This document shows, piece by piece, positions 18,878 to 27,019 of a stretch of DNA of 39,180 nucleotides (the first letter of the stretch is position 1; each line of letters starts with the position of its first letter). The position numbers and the translations under genes were made by a program. Source of the stretch: Myxococcota bacterium (GTDB taxonomy: Bacteria > Myxococcota_C > UBA6777); assembly GCA_963169055.1 (NCBI GenBank), contig CAUJFU010000382.1, positions 1 to 39,180 on the forward strand, read 5' to 3'. Below the pieces are notes generated by a model that saw only the letters and a list, made by a program, of their open reading frames with translations, was not told the origin of the DNA and did not search any database.

Positions 18878-19576
18878 TTACAGCTCCAGCGCATAACCCA
18901 CACCACGCACCGTTCGAATCGGATCATCTTCGTCGCGGATCGCACGCATCTTTTTGCGAATGCTCTTAATGTGCGCATCCACCGTCCGATCCATCGTCAT
19001 CTCAGGCTCTTCCCAAGCCCGTGACAAGATCTCTTCGCGTGAAAAAACTTTGCCGGGTCGCCCCAAAAACAAAGACAACAAACGGTACTCGTAGCGCGAA
19101 AGGTCCAAAGCATCGCCATAATAGGAGATGCGCATCTTTTCTTTGTCTTCGACAAACGGTCCGATTGTTTGGGGAGGCTCTTCGGAGGCATCGCTTTCGC
19201 TGTGAGGCCCACCTACACGCCGAAGGATCGAGCGGATACGCGCCACCACTTCACGCGGCGAAAACGGCTTGGTCACATAGTCGTCCCCACCTAGCTCCAA
19301 TCCGATAATCCGATCGACTTCTTCCGCTCGCGCACTCAAAAACAAGATCGGCACTTGGCTTTCTGCGCGGATCTCTCGGCAAAGATCCAAACCGTTGCAA
19401 TCTGGCAAGCCGATATCCAACACCACCAAAGAAGGCCGATGCCCTCGAAACCACGCCAGCCCTTCGGCTCCTGTCATCGACCAGTGCGTGCCAAAACCTT
19501 CTCGACCCAACGCATACAACAGCGTTTCCGCGATCGGTCGCTCATCTTCGATCATCAAGATCGTTTCTTTGCTCAT
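18878..19576 (-). CDS. creB: CreB-like response regulator (OmpR family)
   Basis: 232 aa. The receiver domain has MIEDE, phospho-acceptor Asp54 in VVLDIGLPD, and the TKPFSPREV loop with its conserved Lys. ARAEEVDRIIGLELGGDDYVTKPFSPREVVARIRSILRR is nearly CreB-like, quoted here as the region around residues 70-110. A winged-helix DNA-binding domain follows, with LSRYEYRLL, VFSREEI and MDRTVDAHIKSIRKKMRAI. The start at 19576 has AGGA seven bases upstream; the longer frame to 19612 begins before that site. In the known family CreC phosphorylates CreB, which controls cre-tagged promoters involved in envelope and beta-lactam responses. No cre-tag was recognised here. Confidence 0.92.
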   Translation of the reverse strand: MSKETILMIEDERPIAETLLYALGREGFGTHWSMTGAEGLAWFRGHRPSLVVLDIGLPDCNGLDLCREIRAESQVPILFLSARAEEVDRIIGLELGGDDYVTKPFSPREVVARIRSILRRVGGPHSESDASEEPPQTIGPFVEDKEKMRISYYGDALDLSRYEYRLLSLFLGRPGKVFSREEILSRAWEEPEMTMDRTVDAHIKSIRKKMRAIRDEDDPIRTVRGVGYALEL

Positions 19577-19622
19577 GATTTTTTCCTCACCAGTGCGCCA
19601 AAGCAAAGACACACAAGGCTTT

Positions 19623-20393
19623 TTACAGTTCGGTCAGTCGCAGCACATAGTAAGCGAATGGCGTTTGCCCGGTCGGGCATGTGGAGCCGCGCCAGTTAAA
19701 GCGATTGATCGAAGCCGCACGATAGCGGTGCTTTTGATCATCTCGCACTTCCATCACTTGGCCCGGGGAAAGACGGAACGATTGGCTCGATGTCTCCAAC
19801 AAAAGATCGCGATACACTTTCGTCCCACAAGTATCCAACTGCGTTCCCGCTTCGGTGGTGGTGTCTTCTTTGAGCTGAAACTGCCCAAAGCGCTCGTCCT
19901 TGAGCAATGTGCCTCCTGCACCGCTCGTCACCGTAAACAACAACGAACCATCCTTGTGCGTCATCAACATCGCGTACCCTTGGCCGAGTTTGTCTGCTTC
20001 GAGGTACAAAAGTTTGATCGGAGTCGCTTGGGTCAACGGAGCATTGTCATCCCCGGGAAGCCGATAATACAGGTCGTGCCGCGCTCCTGTTGTGTCTACG
20101 ATGCCGATGCGCTGATTAAAGCGGCAAGCCGTACAACCCGAAACAGGGTCTTCTCCCGGACTCACCACAGCCAACGAATCAATGGCTCCTTCGATCTCCC
20201 ACCGACACGGGACATTGGGTGTCGCATCTGAGCATCCTGCCGCTTTTTGCGCCGTCACCAAACGAAAGATCGCCTCCGACAACGGCACGATCGGCTTTCC
20301 ACAACCCCACACACACCACAAGATCACACAACCCCACAACACACAAACACCTCGATTTACTCGGTGCAATCGCTCCCTTCGTCGATCATCCAT
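19623..20393 (-). CDS. Small lipoprotein upstream of the CreB-like regulator
   Basis: 256 aa. ATG 20393 has AAAGGA seven bases upstream. A basic N-terminus (DDRRRERLHRVNR), a hydrophobic core and a lipobox-like VWGC (Cys31) predict a lipoprotein. The mature part has Cys pairs (SGCTACRF, GSTCPTG) and a mostly beta-rich pattern. I do not recognise the family. It is the first gene of the minus-strand cluster lipoprotein-creB-creC-WD40 lipoprotein, with 46 bases before creB. It could be an accessory sensor or a target of the two-component pair. It is divergent from the Ser/Thr kinase at 20767. Confidence 0.75.
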   Translation of the reverse strand: MDDRRRERLHRVNRGVCVLWGCVILWCVWGCGKPIVPLSEAIFRLVTAQKAAGCSDATPNVPCRWEIEGAIDSLAVVSPGEDPVSGCTACRFNQRIGIVDTTGARHDLYYRLPGDDNAPLTQATPIKLLYLEADKLGQGYAMLMTHKDGSLLFTVTSGAGGTLLKDERFGQFQLKEDTTTEAGTQLDTCGTKVYRDLLLETSSQSFRLSPGQVMEVRDDQKHRYRAASINRFNWRGSTCPTGQTPFAYYVLRLTEL

Positions 20394-20600
20394 CCTTCGA
20401 TCCTTTCTTCTACACATACGACCTACGCACACACCACACAACGCTTCGTCACCTGCGCCAAAATCGGCCCCATCGTCGCCCAAAAACAGCCTTCACACAA
20501 GGGCCTCGAACAACGGTCATCCCCGTACGCAACAACCGCTTCTTTGCACTTCTTCTTGCCCTTGTTTTGTCACTCCGCTACCATCACCCTTGTTTTCTTG

Positions 20601-20722
20601 TGCATCGCGTTTGAGTATGTTTCTGCCCACGATGTTTGTCCGATCCGTGGCAGGTGCGGGCGGCTCGTGCGAGTGCATCGCGTTTGAGTATGTTTTTGCC
20701 CACAACTTTTGTCCGATCCGTG
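20601..20722 (+). repeat. 49-bp direct repeat in a divergent promoter region
   Basis: Copy 1 is 20601-20649 and copy 2 is 20674-20722, a period of 73 bases. They share the first 21 bases exactly and end with TTTGTCCGATCCGTG. The few differences cluster in the middle. They lie in the 373-base gap between the lipoprotein start (20393) and the kinase start (20767), nearer the kinase. Copies of this size in a divergent promoter region could be paired operator or upstream-activator sites. No clear -10/-35 pair was recognised in the gap. Confidence 0.8.
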
Positions 20723-20766
20723 ACGAAAATGGGCTACCAGCTTTGAGCAAACAGGAATCGAAGTCC

Positions 20767-22821
20767 ATGCAACGTACCATCCCTCCCTCACCCAAAGCAC
20801 AAGGGTCGATCTTGCTCGAAGATCCTTTCTTGGGCATGGAGATCGGTGCGCTGCGGATCATCGAACTGATCGGAGAAGGCGGATTTGGGGCCGTCTACAA
20901 AGCACTCAACCTCCACACCCAAACCCACCAAGCCATCAAGATCCTCCGCGTCAATCGCAATGCCCACCTCAAACAATCCATCCACGAACGCTTTCAACGC
21001 GAAGCGCATATCCTTCAACAGCTCGATCACCCCTACATCGTACGCAGCGGTGAATTCGGACAGATCGCCGATGGCGTGTTTTACCTTGTCATGGAATACC
21101 TGCAAGGCGAATCCTTTCACGAACGCCGCTTGCGCCTCCAACACATCCCACCCACCGACCTTTTGCGTTGGCTGCCTCAACTCGGCTCCGCCCTTCAATA
21201 CATCCACCAACGCGAGATCATTCACCGCGATCTCAAACCCGAAAACCTCTTCCTTCACCGCGCCCACCCCCACAGCGAAGAAGTCCTCAAACTCCTTGAC
21301 TTCGGCATCGCCAGCGCCGCCGCAGAAAGCTCGATCACCCAAACAGGAAAAGCCTTTGGCAGTCCGTTGTATATGTCCCCCGAACAAGTCAAAGGCGAAG
21401 GCAAACGCGCTACCCCCCAAACCGATATCTACTCCCTTGGCGTCATCCTTTTTGAAGCCCTCACAGGCGTCCCCCCCTTTCAAGGCGAAGGCCCCGCCAT
21501 TATGTTCGCCCACATCATGACGCCCCCTCCCCGCCTTTCCGTGATCTGCCCCAACATCCCTTGGAACGATCAGATCGAACAAACCCTCCAACGTGCGCTC
21601 GCCAAAGAACCCGAAGAACGCTGGCCTACGATCCACGCCATGCTTCAACCACTCCTCCAAGGACTCCAACAGCTCGCCCTCGAACTCTCAAACAAAACCT
21701 CTGGGGATCTCTCTCGCATCACCGCCCCCCATCGCGGAACCTCCGCTTTTGGACAAGCCCCCCCAATCTCCCGATCTCCCGATCTGCTCTACCAAGACGA
21801 CGACGATCACCACCAAACCGCCGCCATGACGCCCCCCGCGCTCGCTCACCTGTCCATCCTCTCCGACCCCTTCGCCCAAGAAGAAGCCACCCTCGCCAAA
21901 CCCAGCTCACGCATCGGTTCCTTCGACCAACTACCCGCAACCCAACAGATCACCTCCACACAAGAAGAGATCGAAGTCGCCTTCATCGAACAAGACGAAC
22001 TCCTCGACATCGACACCGCTCACGCCGCTCTCGATCTCCCCTCTTCCCGCGCACCCATGACGCCCCTTCCACGACACACTGCGCTCCCTTCCACCACACC
22101 CCCCATCCCGCCGCCTCCTCCGCCACTCAAGTCCACCCATCCTCCGCTATCTTCGGCCTCGCCTCACATCCCACCCCCTCCTCCGCCTCCCGCTCGGCCT
22201 CTTACCCCTCCGCCCCCTTCTTCTGTGCGCGCACCGCTTTCTCCCTCGGCCTCCCCCCAAACGCAAGCCGCTGCCTCTTCCCCATCGCCGCTTTCCTCCC
22301 ATCCGCCGCTTTCCTTCGCAGATACAACGCCCGCGCAAAACGCCTCCGCGCAAGGTCTTTCTCCGATCGCGCCTTCGCGCTCCACCGCACTCCCTTGGTT
22401 GCTGCTTGTGCTAGGCATCGTTCTTTTGCTCTTTGGCATCGTTCGCTTGTTGTTCAACGACGATATCCACCGCGCCGAACAAGTCGAACCATCCCCCCCT
22501 TCCAACTCCACACAACCCCAACCTCCCGCCCCACACTCGCAAACCTCCCCCTTCTCTCCCGATGGACGGCCTTCTTCAGCCTCCCCAAACCAACACACCG
22601 TTCCCTCCGCCTCGCAAAACCGCCATCCTGCCCAACGCACATCGCACACTCCCCCCTCCGATCCCAAAAACCACAGCAAACAGCCCTCCCTCAAAAGCAT
22701 CGGAAAACAAAGACCCTTCCTAAAGAAAAAGAAGAAAAAGAAGAAACAAACCAACTCACCCCAACACCGCAAAAAAGACCCCCGTGGCCTGTTTGAATTT
22801 GAACCCGAACTTTCACCTTAA
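20767..22821 (+). CDS. Transmembrane Ser/Thr protein kinase (Pkn type)
   Basis: 684 aa. The kinase domain (about 30-290) is complete: glycine loop IGEGGFGAVYKA, Lys58 in HQAIKIL, catalytic loop HRDLKPEN (Asp155), DFG (Asp178) and SPLYMSPEQ. It should phosphorylate proteins in the cytoplasm. A long Pro/Ser-rich linker follows (about 380-540), then one membrane segment (about 541-563, PWLLLVLGIVLLLFGIV) and an exported Pro/Ser-rich tail. The tail contains eight or more consecutive lysines encoded by a GAA/AAG-rich tract near 22730. The start at ATG 20767 is preferred because the domain begins 30 residues later; AGGA lies ten bases upstream. The frame is open far upstream to 20182, which is probably chance. 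The PEGA gene follows after 18 bases, so the two are probably co-transcribed. Confidence 0.92.
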   Translation: MQRTIPPSPKAQGSILLEDPFLGMEIGALRIIELIGEGGFGAVYKALNLHTQTHQAIKILRVNRNAHLKQSIHERFQREAHILQQLDHPYIVRSGEFGQIADGVFYLVMEYLQGESFHERRLRLQHIPPTDLLRWLPQLGSALQYIHQREIIHRDLKPENLFLHRAHPHSEEVLKLLDFGIASAAAESSITQTGKAFGSPLYMSPEQVKGEGKRATPQTDIYSLGVILFEALTGVPPFQGEGPAIMFAHIMTPPPRLSVICPNIPWNDQIEQTLQRALAKEPEERWPTIHAMLQPLLQGLQQLALELSNKTSGDLSRITAPHRGTSAFGQAPPISRSPDLLYQDDDDHHQTAAMTPPALAHLSILSDPFAQEEATLAKPSSRIGSFDQLPATQQITSTQEEIEVAFIEQDELLDIDTAHAALDLPSSRAPMTPLPRHTALPSTTPPIPPPPPPLKSTHPPLSSASPHIPPPPPPPARPLTPPPPSSVRAPLSPSASPQTQAAASSPSPLSSHPPLSFADTTPAQNASAQGLSPIAPSRSTALPWLLLVLGIVLLLFGIVRLLFNDDIHRAEQVEPSPPSNSTQPQPPAPHSQTSPFSPDGRPSSASPNQHTVPSASQNRHPAQRTSHTPPSDPKNHSKQPSLKSIGKQRPFLKKKKKKKKQTNSPQHRKKDPRGLFEFEPELSP

Positions 22822-22839
22822 AAGCGAAAGCGAGACACG

Positions 22840-23895
22840 ATGCCCCGACACCCCAAGATGCTTTGGTGGATCTGGTTTTTTTTCTGTGGCGTTTCTGTGG
22901 TGTGTTCAACCTCCACGCCTTCGCACGCAAGCCAAGCCTCTCTTGAACGCCTCTATCAAAACGGAAAGCGCTTGGTTGTACAAAAAGAATACAACGAAGC
23001 GTTGCGCGTCTTTGGGCGTGTTTTGGTGCTCATGCAAAAACAAGAAGAGGCACAAACGACGGCCAAACAACGCGAACATTGGCGACAACAACGTGCGCGT
23101 TTGTTGTACGTGATCGGTCGCACCAGCGAGTATGCCTCTTTGTGGGCCGATGCCTACCGCGCTTATCGCGGTAGCGAATCGCTTAAACCCAGCGACGCCA
23201 TGCGCAACGCCATCCACAAACGCATCGAAGCCCTCCTCTCCCACATACCCGCCACCCTCACCCTGCACACAGAACCCGAACAAGCCGAGATCGACTTGAT
23301 CGATGCCCAAGGCCGAGTCCATCGAGGAAAAAGCCCACTCAAACTCACACTTCCTCCCGGTACCACCACCTTTTCCATTCAACAAAAAGGCTATGAAACC
23401 AGAAAACGCCGCATCGCCCTCGCCCCCCTCCAACACACACAACTGTTTCTCGAATTACCCTCCCTTCAAACCACGCAACAGCCGAATAATCCGCCATCCG
23501 CTTCGTGGCGCGTTCCTGTCGCATGGGCCAGCATCGGGATGGGGATCGCCTCTTCCATCGCAAGCATCGCCTTGATCGCCGTCTCTCAACAACAACTCGC
23601 GGCCTACGATGTCCAACGCGCCTCCCCCAAAGCCACCACCCAATTTTCCCTCGACCCCGAGCGCTTTGTCGATCCACTGCGTAGCGCACAAAGCACCGAA
23701 GCCGCCAGCATCGGAACACTCGCGGGTGCCTGTGTGTTGTTTGGTCTCGCCGCTGCGTTGCTTTTTTGGTCTCCCCCCAAGCCTACACCCACCGCCACAC
23801 CACCCACTCCGACTTCCTTTCTGCCCGTCTCCCCGACCTCTCCGACCGTCTCCACGCCCCCATCACTCCCTCAGCGGCTGTATCCGACGCCTTAA
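22840..23895 (+). CDS. Exported TPR/PEGA-domain membrane protein
   Basis: 351 aa. An N-terminal hydrophobic segment (about 8-24) looks like a signal peptide. Residues 33-135 are helical and TPR-like. Residues 138-195 form a PEGA-like beta domain (ATLTLHTEPEQAEI, then SPLKLTLPPGTTTFSI and KGYETRKRRIAL). Two hydrophobic segments (about 226-249 and 291-310) flank a loop. The C-terminus is Pro/Thr-rich. PEGA domains usually face the envelope and often occur with Ser/Thr kinases in Myxococcota. Here the kinase gene is 18 bases upstream, so this is a likely partner or substrate. The stop codon lies in the first copy of a 58-bp tandem duplication. Confidence 0.8.
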   Translation: MPRHPKMLWWIWFFFCGVSVVCSTSTPSHASQASLERLYQNGKRLVVQKEYNEALRVFGRVLVLMQKQEEAQTTAKQREHWRQQRARLLYVIGRTSEYASLWADAYRAYRGSESLKPSDAMRNAIHKRIEALLSHIPATLTLHTEPEQAEIDLIDAQGRVHRGKSPLKLTLPPGTTTFSIQQKGYETRKRRIALAPLQHTQLFLELPSLQTTQQPNNPPSASWRVPVAWASIGMGIASSIASIALIAVSQQQLAAYDVQRASPKATTQFSLDPERFVDPLRSAQSTEAASIGTLAGACVLFGLAAALLFWSPPKPTPTATPPTPTSFLPVSPTSPTVSTPPSLPQRLYPTP

Positions 23896-23996
23896 AACGC
23901 CGCTGCCTCCCAATGTTCGGGAGAGATGCGTTGTTTTCTATCCGACGCCTTAAAACGCCGCTGTCTCCCAATGTTCGGGAGAGATGGCGTTGTCTT
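23881..23996 (+). repeat. 58-bp tandem duplication spanning two gene ends
   Basis: Copy 1 (23881-23938) and copy 2 (23939-23996) are nearly identical over their first 48 bases (one mismatch), then differ by a one-base gap and a few substitutions. Copy 1 contains the stop of the PEGA gene (TAA 23893-23895). Copy 2 contains the stop of the convergent GH1 gene (plus-strand TTA 23950-23952). Each copy also holds the inverted repeat CTCCC-aatgttc-GGGAG. The GH1 frame is broken in copy 1, so copy 2 is the functional GH1 end. Confidence 0.9.
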
Positions 23997-25470
23997 GGAT
24001 GATCTGGGTGTACACTTCGGCGCTCTTTCGGGGAGTCCGTTGGAAGTCGTGTAGATAGTCCACATGGATCAAGCCAAAACGAGAAGTAAAACCTTCGGCC
24101 CACTCGAAGTTATCGAGCAGCGACCAATGAAAATATCCCCGTATATCGGCCTTTGCGTGATGGATGGCGTTCCAGACTTCGCGCAGATGGGTGACAAGAA
24201 AGTGTTGACGCTGTGTATCGTCCAAAGACCGACAATCGATCCCATTTTCGAGGACATAGATCGGGCGTTGGTAGCGTTGGTGGGAGGCTTGGAGGATGCG
24301 ATAAAAACCGTGTGGATACAGCGCCCAATCGAGCTCACTTTTGCGTTCGTTGGGGTCATGCGGATCGTGCATAAACAGCGAAAATCGCTGCGGCGAAAAA
24401 ACGTCGCTTTTCAAGTAGAATCGGCCATAATAGTTGATGCCGACATAATCCATTTTTCCTGCGAGCCCGGGGATCTTTTGAAACGGCGTTCCCATCACTT
24501 TGTAAGTGCCTGTGTGGATCGCATCAAGAAAGTCCCAGACAAAGGACTGTTCGGCGATCCGAGCCGCCAAACGGTCGAGAGGTGCGCCGTTTCGGTAGGG
24601 TTCAAAGGCGCGGGTGTGTTTGGCGATCCCGACGGAGATAGTTTTGTTGCGCTTGGCCGCATCGGCCTTGAGGATATCGTAAGCGAGGGTGTGGGCCTCC
24701 AAAAGTCGCACCGCAAGGCGAGCCACAGCCAACAAACCGCCTTTTCGCTGCTCGTGTGGAGGAAAAACTCCGACAAGATAGCTCGTGTACAACCAGCCCA
24801 CAGGTTCATTGAGCGTACACCAATGCGCGCAGCGTCCGCCGAAATGCTCGGCCACCACCTGCACGAAACGGCCAAATTGATCGAGCGCATCGCTGCGTTC
24901 CCATCCGCGTTTTCCCTGTTTTTCTTCCCAAAACCACGCGGGCGTCGTGAAGTGAAACAGCGTCACCGACGGCTTGATCCCAAGGGTCTCCAGTTTGTCA
25001 AAGATCGCCGCATAATAACGCAACCCTTCTTCGCTGGCCTCTGTTTGCTCGGCTGTCGGGAAAAGACGCGCCCAGCAGATCGAAAAGCGGTAGGCATTGT
25101 GTTTCATTGCAGCGGCAGTGTCGAGGTCTTCACCAAAGCGTGCATCATAATCTGTTTTCTTGGCGATCACCTCCGCAGGATAATCCCCGAGTTGATGGAT
25201 ATGCCCGATGTTGTTGGCCTCAGGTGTGTATTTCTCGAACTTTCCCTCGGCCATGGCGCGCTTTTCAAAGGCTGTCCAGTCCGTGTTTTGTTGGGATTCC
25301 ACTTGTTGGGCAGCGGTCGCTGTCCCCCACCAAAACCCTTCGGGAAACTGATACGGCGGCGCGTCCGTAAAAGGCGAAAGATAGTGCGGATGGCGCAACG
25401 CTCCGATCCATCGAATAAACCACCATACTCCCACTCCGCCCAAAATAAAAACGCCCAACAGATACCACAC
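23950..25470 (-). CDS. Membrane-anchored family 1 glycoside hydrolase (beta-glucosidase-like)
   Basis: 506 aa. It should cleave beta-linked sugars with retention of configuration. The GH1 barrel shows FPEGFWWGTATAAQQVE, acid/base Glu222 in TLNEP, nucleophile Glu408 in YVLENG, and the sugar-binding ending HWSLLDNFEWAEGF..RFGL. GTG 25470 is chosen because a perfect AAGGAGG lies six bases upstream. The frame is open to 25830, but that stretch covers the dispersed repeat. From this start the first 22 residues are one hydrophobic segment (VWYLLGVFILGGVGVWWFI), an N-terminal anchor unusual for GH1, so the enzyme probably works on the outer face of the inner membrane. The true substrate is unknown. 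Its stop lies in the second copy of the 58-bp duplication. Confidence 0.92.
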   Translation of the reverse strand: MWYLLGVFILGGVGVWWFIRWIGALRHPHYLSPFTDAPPYQFPEGFWWGTATAAQQVESQQNTDWTAFEKRAMAEGKFEKYTPEANNIGHIHQLGDYPAEVIAKKTDYDARFGEDLDTAAAMKHNAYRFSICWARLFPTAEQTEASEEGLRYYAAIFDKLETLGIKPSVTLFHFTTPAWFWEEKQGKRGWERSDALDQFGRFVQVVAEHFGGRCAHWCTLNEPVGWLYTSYLVGVFPPHEQRKGGLLAVARLAVRLLEAHTLAYDILKADAAKRNKTISVGIAKHTRAFEPYRNGAPLDRLAARIAEQSFVWDFLDAIHTGTYKVMGTPFQKIPGLAGKMDYVGINYYGRFYLKSDVFSPQRFSLFMHDPHDPNERKSELDWALYPHGFYRILQASHQRYQRPIYVLENGIDCRSLDDTQRQHFLVTHLREVWNAIHHAKADIRGYFHWSLLDNFEWAEGFTSRFGLIHVDYLHDFQRTPRKSAEVYTQIIQDNAISPEHWETAAF

Positions 25471-25476
25471 GATGCG

Positions 25477-25483
25477 CCTCCTT
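25477..25483 (-). promoter_or_regulatory. Perfect ribosome binding site for the GH1 GTG start
   Basis: AAGGAGG on the minus strand (CCTCCTT on plus) lies six bases before GTG 25470. It decides this start over upstream codons of a much longer open frame. Confidence 0.8.
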
Positions 25484-25717
25484 GCAGACAACAACGACAC
25501 CTTTTCCGACAAATCTCTCCACAAGCCACCATTCCCCCCTCCCAAACATCGTGCGGCTCTCCACCGCAGACAGCAAGAGCCACCCCACACCCAACCACTC
25601 CAAACAGCAAGAGCCTGCCCGCGATCAAAAACGCGTTGCACCTGTGACGCGTCTCTTGTATATCTGCCGACGTTGTGTGGCTTCTTGGCGGAAAAACACC
25701 CCGACACGTGGAACCCC

Positions 25718-25829
25718 GTGTTCGCGCCACTCCAAGCGAGAGAGTCGTTGGTGTGAAAAACGATGATCTGTTCGCCGATATCGGGGTCAAGGGGCGACAG
25801 TCCCTTGCGGGGCGTGGGGCAGCGCCCCA
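25718..25829 (-). repeat. 112-bp dispersed repeat, copy A
   Basis: It aligns without gaps to 37373-37484 at about 71% identity (about 80 of 112 by hand count). The first 20 and the last 12 bases are identical, and similarity stops abruptly at both borders. One end is the inverted repeat GGGGC-AGC-GCCCC. It lies in the 427-base gap between the GH1 start and the ureohydrolase start. Nothing else was recognised in that gap except the GH1 ribosome binding site. Both copies are open on the minus strand, but differences fall about equally on the three codon positions, so it is probably non-coding. Confidence 0.8.
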
Positions 25830-25897
25830 CTCAACTTATCCAACCCAACAACCTAACAACCCCTATCCACATCAAAAACATGGAGTGATGGCGCGAA

Positions 25898-26947
25898 ATG
25901 ACATCTTTGGAAGCGATCTTTGATTTTCTGGCGACGGGTCAACCACCGCATCGGGACGCGGGGATCTTTGGGGCGACGATCCCGCCCGAAGAAGCGCGGA
26001 TTCATTTGATCGGCGTACCTTGGGACGCCACTTCTTCGTACGGCCAAGGCTCTCATGCGGCACCTGCGGCCATTCGTAGCGCAAGCCACCAATTGGACTT
26101 GCTCGATCGCGTCTTTGGTCGGGTTTATCGGGCGGGTATCCTGCTTGATGTGTTGCATGAGCTCGCCGAGAGCAACGCGATCGCACGCACCAAAGCCGAC
26201 CAAGTGATCGCCTCCTTAGAAGGAGGCGAGTCGCCTGATCCCGATATCCTCGCCCAAGTCAACGCGCTTTCGGATGACGTCAACCACAAAGTCTACGAAG
26301 CCGTCAAAGCCAGCCAAAGCCAAGGCCGATTTGTCGGCTTGGTTGGTGGGGAGCACAGCATCCCCTTTGGTGCGATCAAGCGGATGGCTGAGGTGTATCC
26401 GTCATTTGGCATCTTGCATCTGGATGCTCACCACGATCTGCGCGATGCCTACGAAGGATTTACACACTCCCACGCTTCGATCTTTTACAACGTGATGCGA
26501 TCTTTTCCGCAAGTCGAGCGCCTTGTCTCCGTCGGCATCCGCGACTTTAGCGCTGATGAAGCCCGATTCGCCGAAGATTCCAACGGGCGCATCCGCGTTT
26601 GGTATGACGAAGACTTGTTTGCACAAAAAGCCGAAGGTACGACGTTTTCGAAGATCACAGATCAGATCTTGGCTGCATTGCCCGAGACGATCTACCTCAG
26701 CGTCGATATCGATGTATTGTCCCAAGCCGACTGCCCCAACACGGGAACGCCTGTGCCGGGCGGTCTCAGCTTTCACGAAGTCGTGTACCTGCTCAATCGC
26801 CTCGGTCAAAGCGGACGCAAGGTGATCGGCTTCGATCTTGTCGAAGTCGTCCCGAGCGAAGACAGCGAATGGGATCTCAACGTCGGATCGCGCTTGCTTT
26901 ACAAACTTTGTGGCGTCTTGGCCCATACACAAGGGCTTTTGCGCTAG
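25898..26947 (+). CDS. Ureohydrolase (agmatinase/arginase family)
   Basis: 349 aa. The family hydrolyses guanidino compounds (agmatine, arginine, guanidinobutyrate and others) to urea plus an amine, using two Mn ions. Metal-binding motifs are complete: GGEHS (His153), LDAHHDLR (Asp176, His178, Asp180), SVDIDVL (Asp270, Asp272), and the late FDLVEVVP glutamate. Length is somewhat above the usual 300-320, with an N-terminal extension and an inserted helix around residues 100-135. Exact substrate cannot be read from the motifs. It is the first gene of a tight unit with pabB (34 bases downstream), an unexpected neighbour for folate genes. No strong ribosome binding site precedes the ATG; GGAG lies about 12 bases upstream. 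Confidence 0.88.
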   Translation: MTSLEAIFDFLATGQPPHRDAGIFGATIPPEEARIHLIGVPWDATSSYGQGSHAAPAAIRSASHQLDLLDRVFGRVYRAGILLDVLHELAESNAIARTKADQVIASLEGGESPDPDILAQVNALSDDVNHKVYEAVKASQSQGRFVGLVGGEHSIPFGAIKRMAEVYPSFGILHLDAHHDLRDAYEGFTHSHASIFYNVMRSFPQVERLVSVGIRDFSADEARFAEDSNGRIRVWYDEDLFAQKAEGTTFSKITDQILAALPETIYLSVDIDVLSQADCPNTGTPVPGGLSFHEVVYLLNRLGQSGRKVIGFDLVEVVPSEDSEWDLNVGSRLLYKLCGVLAHTQGLLR

Positions 26948-26962
26948 GCAACAAGTCACACC

Positions 26963-27019
26963 TATCGAGAGCCTGTGGACGATGTTTTACCGAGCGCTTG
27001 CTTATCGAGAGCCTGTGGA
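26963..27019 (+). repeat. 17-bp direct repeat at the pabB start
   Basis: TATCGAGAGCCTGTGGA occurs at 26963-26979, just before the pabB ATG, and again at 27003-27019 inside codons for YREPVD. The period is 40 bases. Confidence 0.85.

Noticed and set aside
24064-25647. 527-aa plus-strand frame opposite the GH1 gene
   Set aside because: The minus strand has complete GH1 catalytic motifs and a perfect ribosome binding site. The plus frame has no recognisable domain.
25471-25830. N-terminal 120-residue extension of the GH1 frame
   Set aside because: It covers the dispersed 112-bp repeat, is unlike protein, and lies upstream of the AAGGAGG site that sets the GTG start.
25718-25830. Small conserved protein encoded by the 112-bp element (about 37 codons shared with the second copy)
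   Set aside because: Substitutions are spread evenly over codon positions, the start codons differ (GTG and TTG), and no ribosome binding site precedes either.
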